Shown here: piece by piece, positions 25,362 through 33,065 of the stretch
Position numbering within the stretch: position 1 is the first letter of the stretch
Layout: each line of letters starts with the position of its first letter
Assembly: GCF_016862115.1 (NCBI RefSeq)
Contig: NZ_BOMI01000094.1
Location: forward strand, 1-49,294
Length of the DNA: 49,294 nucleotides
Direction of reading: 5' to 3'
DNA from: Paractinoplanes deccanensis
GTDB lineage: Bacteria; Actinomycetota; Actinomycetes; Mycobacteriales; Micromonosporaceae
Translations under genes and position numbers: made by a program
The notes under the pieces: model-generated
Told to the model about the DNA's origin: nothing
The model's input: only the letters and a program-made list of their open reading frames with translations
Database searches by the model: none

Positions 25362-25405
25362 AGATTCTACGACTATTACGCTCCGTCAGGAAGCGTGCCT
25401 GGCAT

Positions 25406-25663
25406 TTAACTGCCAGGAAGGGCCAGACGGAGCCAAAGGCCCAGGCCGACGATGCAGGCGAACCAGACGACACCCACGAGCACGGTGTAACGGTCGAGGT
25501 TCTTCTCGGCCACCGAGGAGCCGGCGAGGCTGGAGGTGACACCGCCGCCGAACATGCTCGACATGCCGCCGCCCTTGCCGCGGTGCAGCAGGATCAGCAG
25601 GGTCAGCAGAATGCTGGTGATCACCAGCAACACGATCAACGTGTACGCGAACCACATCGGCAT
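25406..25663 (-). CDS. Protein translocase subunit SecG
   Basis: An 85-residue membrane protein with two hydrophobic helices (WFAYTLIVLLVITSILLTLL and YTVLVGVVWFACIVGLGL) joined by a glycine-rich loop containing RGKGGGMSSMFGGG, the SecG signature. It supports SecYE-mediated export. ATG 25663 is the start; 91 bp follow tpiA. Its place behind tpiA and before rbpA is standard for actinobacteria. Confidence 0.96.
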   Translation of the reverse strand: MPMWFAYTLIVLLVITSILLTLLILLHRGKGGGMSSMFGGGVTSSLAGSSVAEKNLDRYTVLVGVVWFACIVGLGLWLRLALPGS

Positions 25664-25754
25664 GGTCGGTTCGTTTCCTCTCGAAGGGCACAGCAGCGGT
25701 CCAACAATAGCGTGTGCCCGGACACCAGGGGCGCCCGGGCACACAGGGAACTTC

Positions 25755-26546
25755 TCAGCGGGCTACGTGCTCCCGAAACCGCGCGATGGAGGCGAACTCC
25801 TCGGCGTCGAGGCTCGCGCCGCCGACCAGCGCACCGTCCACGTCGGGCTGCGCCATGATGGCCGCGATGTTCGCCGCCTTCACCGAGCCGCCGTAGAGGA
25901 TCCGCACCTCGTTGCCGATCTCGGCGCCGTACTTCTCGACGAGCCGGGCCCGCAGCGCGCCGCAGACCTCCTGCGCGTCCTCGGGCGTCGCCGTCTTGCC
26001 GGTGCCGATCGCCCAGACCGGCTCGTACGCGATGACGATCTGCTTGACCTGCTCGGGCTTGAGCCCGGCCAGGCCCGCGTCCAGCTGGTCGACGCAGTGC
26101 GGGCAGTGCGCGTTCGCCTCGCGGATGTCGAGGCCCTCACCCACGCAGAGGATCGGCGTGAGGCCGCTCGCGAAGGCCGCCTTCACCTTCGCGTTGACCA
26201 GCTCGTCGGTCTCGTCGTGGTACTCGCGGCGCTCGGAGTGACCGGCCAGCACGTACGTGCAGCCCAGCTTCTCCAGCATCGAGCCGGCGATCTCACCGGT
26301 GTACGCGCCGGACTTGTGCCGCGAGATGTCCTGCGCGCCGTACTTGATGAGCAGCTTGTCGCCGTCGACCGCGGTCTGCACGGTGCGCAGGTCGGTGAAC
26401 GGCGGCAGGACCGCCACCTCGACGTCGGTGAGCTGCTGCTCGCTCAGGCTCGCGGCCAGCTTCTGCACCAGAAGGTTCGCCTCGAAGTGATTGAGGTTCA
26501 TCTTCCAGTTTCCGGCCATGAGCGGCCGGCGACCTTCCGTGGTCAC
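25755..26546 (-). CDS. Triosephosphate isomerase
   Basis: A 263-residue TIM barrel interconverting glyceraldehyde-3-phosphate and DHAP. Active-site elements: Lys in MAGNWKMN (residue about 14), His in VLAGHSERR (about 102), Glu in IAYEPVWAIGTGK (about 174), and the phosphate loop LYGGSVKAAN. Start GTG 26546 lies one base after the pgk stop, so the two are coupled. Length is normal. Confidence 0.97.
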   Translation of the reverse strand: MTTEGRRPLMAGNWKMNLNHFEANLLVQKLAASLSEQQLTDVEVAVLPPFTDLRTVQTAVDGDKLLIKYGAQDISRHKSGAYTGEIAGSMLEKLGCTYVLAGHSERREYHDETDELVNAKVKAAFASGLTPILCVGEGLDIREANAHCPHCVDQLDAGLAGLKPEQVKQIVIAYEPVWAIGTGKTATPEDAQEVCGALRARLVEKYGAEIGNEVRILYGGSVKAANIAAIMAQPDVDGALVGGASLDAEEFASIARFREHVAR

Positions 26547-26547
26547 G

Positions 26548-27744
26548 TCACTTCTCCAGCGCTTCGATGCCGGGCAGGGTCTTGCCCTCCAGGTACTCCA
26601 GGGAGGCGCCGCCACCGGTCGAGATGTGCCCGAAGGCGCTCTCGTCCAGGCCGAGCGTGCGCACGGCCGCGGCCGAGTCGCCGCCGCCGACGACCGAGAA
26701 ACCGTCGATCTTGGTGATGGCCTCGGCCACGCCCCGGGTGCCGGCCGCGAACGGCGCCAGCTCGAAGACGCCCATCGGGCCGTTCCAGAACACGGTCTTC
26801 GCGGACCCGACGGCCTGAGCGAAGAGCGCGACCGACTTGGGGCCGATGTCGAGACCGAGGCGGTCGGCCGGGATCTCCGACGCGTCGACGGTCACGTGGC
26901 CGGCGTCCGCCGAGAACTCGGTGGCCGCGACGACGTCGACCGGCAGCACGATCCGGCCCTGCGCCTCGGAGAGCAGGTCACGGCAGGTCGCGACCATGTC
27001 CTCCTCGAGCAGCGACTTGCCGACCTCGTGCCCCTGGGCCTTGAGGAAGGTGAAGCACATGCCGCCGCCGACGAGCAGCTTGTCGACCTTCGGCAGCAGC
27101 GCCTTGATCACGGCGAGCTTGTCGGAGACCTTCGAGCCGCCGAGAACCACCACGTACGGCTGCTCGGGGCTCTCGGTGACCTTCTTGAGCACCTCGACCT
27201 CGCGCAGCACCAGGCCGCCCGCGTAGTGCGGCAGGACCGCCGGCACGTCGTAGACCGAGGCGTGCTTGCGGTGCACGGCGCCGAACGCGTCGTCGACGTA
27301 GTAGTCGGCGAACGAGGCCAGCTGGGCCGCGAAGGCGGCGCGCTCGGCGTCGTCCTTCGAGGTCTCGCCCGCGTTGAAGCGCAGGTTCTCCAGCAGCAGC
27401 ACCTGGCCGTCCTGGAGCGCCTCCACCTTGGCGGCCGCGTCGTCGCCGACGGTGTCGGCCGCGAAGGCCACCGGCGCGCCGAGCAGCTCGCCGAGGCGGG
27501 CGGCGACCGGCGCCAGCGTGTACTTCGGGTCCGGGGCGCCCTTGGGGCGGCCCAGGTGCGAGACGACGATGACGCGGGCGCCCGCGTCACGCAGCGCGAC
27601 CAGCGTCGGCAGCACCGCGCGGGCGCGGCCGTCGTCGCTGATGACGCCAGGGTTGTTCTTGTCGAAGGGCACGTTCAGGTCGGCGCGCACGAGCACGCGC
27701 CGACCCGAGACACCCTCGCCGAGCAGGTCGTCGAGAGTCTTCAC
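26548..27744 (-). CDS. Phosphoglycerate kinase
   Basis: A 398-residue glycolytic kinase. The N-terminal substrate-binding RADLNVPFDK, SHLGRPKG, the hinge, and the nucleotide-binding VVGGGDSAAAV and HISTGGGASLEYLEG are all visible. It starts at ATG 27744, six bases after the gap stop, and is followed directly by tpiA. Confidence 0.97.
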   Translation of the reverse strand: MKTLDDLLGEGVSGRRVLVRADLNVPFDKNNPGVISDDGRARAVLPTLVALRDAGARVIVVSHLGRPKGAPDPKYTLAPVAARLGELLGAPVAFAADTVGDDAAAKVEALQDGQVLLLENLRFNAGETSKDDAERAAFAAQLASFADYYVDDAFGAVHRKHASVYDVPAVLPHYAGGLVLREVEVLKKVTESPEQPYVVVLGGSKVSDKLAVIKALLPKVDKLLVGGGMCFTFLKAQGHEVGKSLLEEDMVATCRDLLSEAQGRIVLPVDVVAATEFSADAGHVTVDASEIPADRLGLDIGPKSVALFAQAVGSAKTVFWNGPMGVFELAPFAAGTRGVAEAITKIDGFSVVGGGDSAAAVRTLGLDESAFGHISTGGGASLEYLEGKTLPGIEALEK

Positions 27745-27750
27745 GTGAGA

Positions 27751-28749
<999 letters not shown>

Positions 28750-29075
28750 AGGTGGATCTCCTCGTTTCGGTCCGCCGGATTTTGCGACCGGCGGAGGGTC
28801 TGCGTTGCCGACCGTGAGCCGGGCCGGCAAAGGGGCGTCCGGCCGCCGCGCCAGCAGGAGGAGGCGCCGCGACTGACGGGCGGCGCACAGCGCGGTCGGC
28901 CGAGCTGCCGGCACCGTCGCCGTCGGCTAAGACACTATCCGAGCCCTCCGGAAGCCTCTCGCAGGGGGCGCGACCTAACCGTTATTAAGCTCCACCGTTA
29001 ACCTGCGCTTCTTCCCATGGAAAGCGGAAACGGCGAAGGACCGCCCCGCCCGGGCGGCCCTTCGCTCGCTACCCG
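28750..29075. other. Upstream region of gap (326 bp, no gene)
   Basis: No protein-like frame. On the minus strand TAGTGT (28932-28937) may be the gap -10, giving a leader of about 175 nt. Upstream of it ACCGTTA occurs as a direct repeat (28978-28984 and 28994-29000, 16 bp apart), a possible regulator site. The right end holds the terminator of the coiled-coil gene. Confidence 0.45.
29033..29065 (-). terminator. Terminator after the coiled-coil gene
   Basis: GCGAAGG-A-CCGCCC, loop cgccc, GGGCGG-C-CCTTCGC: 13 pairs with one mismatch, 10 bp beyond the stop of the minus-strand gene. Confidence 0.75.
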
Positions 29076-29855
29076 TCAGTTCACCGGATCGGGCCGGTCG
29101 GCTCCGGGATCCCCGGGCCGCCCCTCCAGCAGTCGAACGATCTTCGTGATGTCCTGCCTGAGGTCGGCCTGGTGCCTCAGCTGGGTGCGTCGCAGCTCCT
29201 GCAACTCGGTCCAGTGCCGGAGCTCGTTCTCCCCCAGCTTCTGCAACTCCGCATGCTGCTCGAGCTGCGTCGTCCGCATCCGCTCCACCTCGGTGGACAG
29301 GCTCTGCATCTGACCAGACAGGCTCTCCAACTGGCCGGTGTGTCGCTGCACCTCGGTGGACAGGCTCTGCATCTGACCAGACAGGCTCTCCAACTGGCCG
29401 GTGTGCCGCTGCACCTCGGCGGACAGGCCCTCCAACTGGCCGGTGTGCCGCTGCACCTCGGTGGACACGCTCTCCAACTGGCCGCCTTGCCGCTGCACCT
29501 CGGCGGAGAGCCCTTTCACCTCGCCGGAGAGCCCCTGCACCTCGCCGGAGAGCCCCGAGAGCTGGCTCGAGATCGCGTGCAACTGGGTGAACTGCTCGAC
29601 CTGGGTTGCCCCCAGCTCGGCGAAGTGCTGCTCCTGCGTCTCGGCCAGCCGGCGCAGAGCGGCGGACTGCTCTAGCTGCGTCACTCGCAGCGACTCGAGC
29701 GAAGCCTTGTGCCCTTGCAGCGCCGCCCGATAGTCGGCTGCGTCATGGCTCGCACCCGCTGCCAAGATCCTCACCTCCGCAATACCCTGCCGCAGTTTTA
29801 CTTGCTCTTTTTCTACTGCTGTCACCCTCTGCGCGAGGGCTTCGTTGCCTCTCAT
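29076..29855 (-). CDS. Coiled-coil protein built of repeats
   Basis: A 259-residue protein, almost all heptad-type helix. The centre repeats 14-residue (GLSAEVQRHTGQLE) and 21-residue (SLSTEVQRHTGQLESLSGQM) units; the latter is encoded by a 63-bp tandem repeat. No enzyme domain, signal peptide or membrane segment is seen. Function unknown; similar low-complexity coiled-coil proteins occur widely in actinomycetes. ATG 29855 (MRGNEALAQRV) starts the helix; GTG 29879 is an alternative. It lies downstream of whiA but a 9-bp palindrome separates them. Confidence 0.75.
   Translation of the reverse strand: MRGNEALAQRVTAVEKEQVKLRQGIAEVRILAAGASHDAADYRAALQGHKASLESLRVTQLEQSAALRRLAETQEQHFAELGATQVEQFTQLHAISSQLSGLSGEVQGLSGEVKGLSAEVQRQGGQLESVSTEVQRHTGQLEGLSAEVQRHTGQLESLSGQMQSLSTEVQRHTGQLESLSGQMQSLSTEVERMRTTQLEQHAELQKLGENELRHWTELQELRRTQLRHQADLRQDITKIVRLLEGRPGDPGADRPDPVN
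29291..29416. repeat. 63-bp in-frame tandem repeat in the coiled-coil gene
   Basis: Two nearly identical 63-bp copies in succession (the phase point CGGTGGACAGGCTCTGCATC recurs at 29291 and 29354), flanked by shorter 42-bp relatives. As 63 and 42 are multiples of 21, repeat gain or loss keeps both the reading frame and the heptad phase. Confidence 0.9.
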
Positions 29856-29938
29856 GGGCGGAGAGTCTTCCGGGTCCACGACCCTCGCGGTAAGGGTTGA
29901 AACGCTGCCGAAAATCCGGATGGCGCGAAGACGATCAC

Positions 29939-29960
29939 TTGACAAGGAGCACCTTGTCAA
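29939..29960. promoter_or_regulatory. 9-bp inverted repeat between whiA and the coiled-coil gene
   Basis: TTGACAAGG, loop agca, CCTTGTCAA, perfect, 10 bp beyond the whiA stop. It could end whiA transcription or be an operator for the coiled-coil gene; the arms also contain TTGACA, a -35 consensus, but no convincing -10 is spaced from it. Confidence 0.55.
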
Positions 29961-29969
29961 GGAGCTAGG

Positions 29970-30950
29970 TCAGCAGGCCATCATCTCCGGCGTGACGGCG
30001 GCCTCGGTGTCGGGGATGCCCAGGTCACGGGCGCGCTTGTCGGCGAGGGCGAGCAGACGCCTTATACGGCCGGCGATCGCATCCTTGGTCAGCGGCGGGT
30101 CGGCCAGGGCGCCCAGCTCCTCCAGCGACGCCTGGCGGTGCTCCAGGCGCAGGCGGCCCGCCGAGGTGAGGTGGTTGGGGGCCTCGTCGGCGAGAATCTC
30201 CAGCGCGCGGGTGACCCGGGCGGCCGCGGCCACCGCGGCGCGGGCCGAGCGGCGCAGGTTGGCGTCGTCGAAGTTGGCCAGGCGGTTGGCCGTGGCGCGC
30301 ACCTCGCGGCGGACCCGGCGCTCCTCCCACGCCAGCACGCTCGCGTGCGCGCCGATGCGGGTCAGCAGGGCCGCGATGGCGTCGCCGTCCTTGATGACGA
30401 CGCGGTCGACGCCGCGCACCTCGCGCTCCTTGGCCGTGATGCCGATGCGGCGGGCGGCGCCGCGCAGCGCCAGGGCCGCCTCCGGCCCCGGGCAGGTGAT
30501 CTCCAGGGCGCTGGAGCGGCCCGGCTCGGTCAGCGAGCCGTGCGCCATGAAGGCGCCGCGCCAGGCGGCCACCGCGCAGCAGACGTTCGCCGAGACCACG
30601 TGCGGCGGGAGGCCGCGCACTGGGCGCCCGCGCACGTCGAGCAGGCCGGTCTGGCGGGCCAGCGCCTCACCGTCCTTGACGATGCGGACGATGTAGTGGC
30701 TGCCCTTGCGCAGGCCGCCCGAGGCGAGCACGTGCACCTCGCTCGGGTAGCCGTACACGTCCGCGATCTCGCGCCGCAGCCGCCGCGCCACCGCGCCGGT
30801 GTCGAGCTCGGCCTCGACCACCACCCGGCCGGAAACGATGTGCAGGCCGCCGGCGAACCGCAGCAGGGCCGCCATCTCCGCCCGACGGCAGCAGGGCTTG
30901 GGCACGTCGACCCGGCTCAGCTCGTCCTTGACCGCTGCCGTCATCGCCAT
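29970..30950 (-). CDS. Sporulation/cell-division regulator WhiA
   Basis: A 326-residue protein with an N-terminal degenerate LAGLIDADG homing-endonuclease-like domain (two halves, about residues 10-200) and a C-terminal helix-turn-helix (about 220-310, EELGALADPPLTKDAIAGRIRRLLALA). WhiA works with WhiB at sporulation septation genes in streptomycetes. GAGGTG lies eight bases before ATG 30950. It follows yvcK by 55 bp. Confidence 0.97.
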   Translation of the reverse strand: MAMTAAVKDELSRVDVPKPCCRRAEMAALLRFAGGLHIVSGRVVVEAELDTGAVARRLRREIADVYGYPSEVHVLASGGLRKGSHYIVRIVKDGEALARQTGLLDVRGRPVRGLPPHVVSANVCCAVAAWRGAFMAHGSLTEPGRSSALEITCPGPEAALALRGAARRIGITAKEREVRGVDRVVIKDGDAIAALLTRIGAHASVLAWEERRVRREVRATANRLANFDDANLRRSARAAVAAAARVTRALEILADEAPNHLTSAGRLRLEHRQASLEELGALADPPLTKDAIAGRIRRLLALADKRARDLGIPDTEAAVTPEMMAC

Positions 30951-31005
30951 CGTGTTGTCACCTCATGCGCCGGATTTCTACCATTAAGAGCCGTATTGCC
31001 TGTGC

Positions 31006-31992
31006 TTAACGAGCGGCGCCCAATACTGGCACCAGAGCAACGCCCAACGACTCAGGATCATGCCTGGGGCTGCCGCCCGCAACGGCCACGGGTGCCAGAA
31101 TCAGCCGGGCGCCCAGGGCCTCGGCGGCCAGCCGTACGGGCTCGGGCTCGCCCACCCACTTGCCGTCGGCCACCACCGCGTCGACGCGCAGCCCCGGCAG
31201 GTACCAGTGCAGGGCGGCCAGGTGGTCGGCCACCGAGAGCCCGAGCGTCTCGTTGTCGGCCGCCAGGTTGAGCGTCACCAGTCGCCGTGCGGGGCTGTTC
31301 ATGATCGCCTTGGCGAGCCGGGGCACCATCAGATGCGGCAGCACGCTCGTGTACCAGCTGCCGGGTCCGAAGATGAGCCAGTCGGCCGCGCCGATCGCCT
31401 CGACCGCGGGCTCGCAGACGGGCGGGTCGGCGGGCTCGATGCGTACGGCCTCGACGTGACCGCAGGTCACCGCGACCGCGTGCTGACCGCGCACGGTGAC
31501 CACCGCCCCCGGCCGATCGGGGTCGGCGCCGCGCACCTCCGCCTCGATGCCGATCGCGTGCCGGGCCATCGGCAGCACCCGCCCGCGCGCGCCGACCATC
31601 GCGGCCGCGTGGTCGAGCGCCTGCACCGGGTCGCCGAGCATCTCCATGAGCCCGAGCAGCAGCAGGTTGCCCACCGGGTGCCCGACCAGCGGATCGGGGC
31701 CCTCGCCGCCCGCCGGGATCTCGGCGAAGCGATATTGCAGGACCCGGGCGGTGCGCTGGGTGACCGGATCGTCGTCGGCCAGCGCCGCCAGCGCCTGCCG
31801 CAGGTCGCCCGGGGGCAGCAACGCGTCCCGCTCGGTCAGCAGGCGGCCGCTGGAGCCGCCGTCGTCGCCCACCGTGACGATCGCGGTGATGTCAAGATCG
31901 ATCTCGTCGGACGCCCGGCGCAGGGCGCGCAGGGAGGCGCTGAGACCGTGCCCGCCGCCGAACGCGACCACCCTGAGGGGCCGGCCGGCCAT
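31006..31992 (-). CDS. YvcK/CofD-like gluconeogenesis factor
   Basis: A 328-residue Rossmann-like protein. FGGGHGLSASLRAL at the N-terminus, VGDDGGSSGRL (about residue 41), GNLLLLGLMEM, and FGPGSWYTSVLPHL are family signatures. YvcK binds UDP-sugars and affects cell-wall and carbon metabolism. It lies two bases after rapZ, and the rapZ-yvcK-whiA trio is conserved across Gram-positives. Confidence 0.95.
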   Translation of the reverse strand: MAGRPLRVVAFGGGHGLSASLRALRRASDEIDLDITAIVTVGDDGGSSGRLLTERDALLPPGDLRQALAALADDDPVTQRTARVLQYRFAEIPAGGEGPDPLVGHPVGNLLLLGLMEMLGDPVQALDHAAAMVGARGRVLPMARHAIGIEAEVRGADPDRPGAVVTVRGQHAVAVTCGHVEAVRIEPADPPVCEPAVEAIGAADWLIFGPGSWYTSVLPHLMVPRLAKAIMNSPARRLVTLNLAADNETLGLSVADHLAALHWYLPGLRVDAVVADGKWVGEPEPVRLAAEALGARLILAPVAVAGGSPRHDPESLGVALVPVLGAAR

Positions 31993-31994
31993 GC

Positions 31995-32948
31995 CTACTC
32001 CCGCCCCAGGTCGCGGTGGGACGAGTGGGCCGAGAGCCGCATGTCGCGCAGCTGGGCGGTGAGCTCCTCGGTGATGGCGACGCTGCGGTGCTTGCCGCCG
32101 GTGCAGCCGACCGCGACGGTCAGGTAGCGCTTGCCCTCGCGCTCGAAGCCGGGCGCGGTCGCGGCGATCAGCGACGCGTACGTCTTCACGAAGTCGTTCG
32201 CGCCCTCCTGGTCGAGGACGTACGTGCTCACCGCGTCCTCGAGGCCGGTGTGGTCGCGCAGGGCCGGCACCCAGAACGGGTTGGGCAGGAACCGGGCGTC
32301 CATCACGTAGTCGGCGTCCGGGGGCAGCCCGTACTTGAAGCCGAAGGACAGCACGGTGATGCGCAGCCGGCGCACGTCCTCGCCGCCGAACAGCTCCTCG
32401 ACCCGGCGGCGGAGCTGGTTGACGTTGAGGTGGCTGGTATCGATGATCACGTCGGCCTGCTCGCGGGCCTCGGCGAGCAGCTTGCGCTCGGCGGCGATGC
32501 CGTCGGCGAGGCGGCCGTCGCCCTGCAGCGGGTGAGAGCGGCGCACCGACTCGAACCGCCGGATCAGCACGTCGTCCTCGGCGTCGACGAAGACCACGCG
32601 CGGCGAGAAGCCGCGCTCGCGCAGGGCGTGCACCGCCCCGGTCAGGTCGGTGGAGAAGGCGCGGCTGCGCACGTCGAGCACCATGGCCGTGCGCCGGGCG
32701 GCGCCGCCGGCCTGGAGCGCCAGCTGGGCCATGTCGAGCATGAGTGCCTGGGGCAGGTTGTCGACGACGTAGAAGCCGACATTTTCCAGCGCCCGGGCCA
32801 CCGTGCTGCGCCCGCCGCCGGACACCCCGGTGACGATGACCAGATCGGTCGTCACCTCGTCGGGGTCAATCACATCAGAGTCCGCCACGTACTCCGGCAT
32901 CGACTCCGTCACCACGCCTCCCGCGTCCGTGCCCGCTGCGGCGGACAC
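31995..32948 (-). CDS. RapZ-family nucleotide-binding protein
   Basis: A 317-residue protein. The P-loop is VTGVSGGGRST (Arg in place of the usual Lys, as in other actinomycete RapZ), followed by VVDNLPQALML; the C-terminal GCTGGKHRSVAITEEL is the conserved RNA/ligand-binding part. In E. coli RapZ targets a small RNA controlling glucosamine-6-phosphate synthase; in actinomycetes the role is less clear. GTG 32948 has AGGA close upstream. The first about 35 residues are not conserved-looking, so a later GTG is possible. Confidence 0.93.
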   Translation of the reverse strand: MSAAAGTDAGGVVTESMPEYVADSDVIDPDEVTTDLVIVTGVSGGGRSTVARALENVGFYVVDNLPQALMLDMAQLALQAGGAARRTAMVLDVRSRAFSTDLTGAVHALRERGFSPRVVFVDAEDDVLIRRFESVRRSHPLQGDGRLADGIAAERKLLAEAREQADVIIDTSHLNVNQLRRRVEELFGGEDVRRLRITVLSFGFKYGLPPDADYVMDARFLPNPFWVPALRDHTGLEDAVSTYVLDQEGANDFVKTYASLIAATAPGFEREGKRYLTVAVGCTGGKHRSVAITEELTAQLRDMRLSAHSSHRDLGRE

Positions 32949-33065
32949 AACATCCTAGGCCGAAGCCGCCGGGGCCAACCGCCCGGACGGCTGTCGTCTA
33001 CCCGATCCGGTGTCCCGGACCAGTCGTTACAACAATCGGCTCGCGCTCCTCGTTCCGGGTGGCCG

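Noticed and set aside
24914..25539. Plus-strand frames over rbpA
   Set aside because: Antisense to RbpA, whose zinc and sigma-binding motifs are intact on the minus strand.
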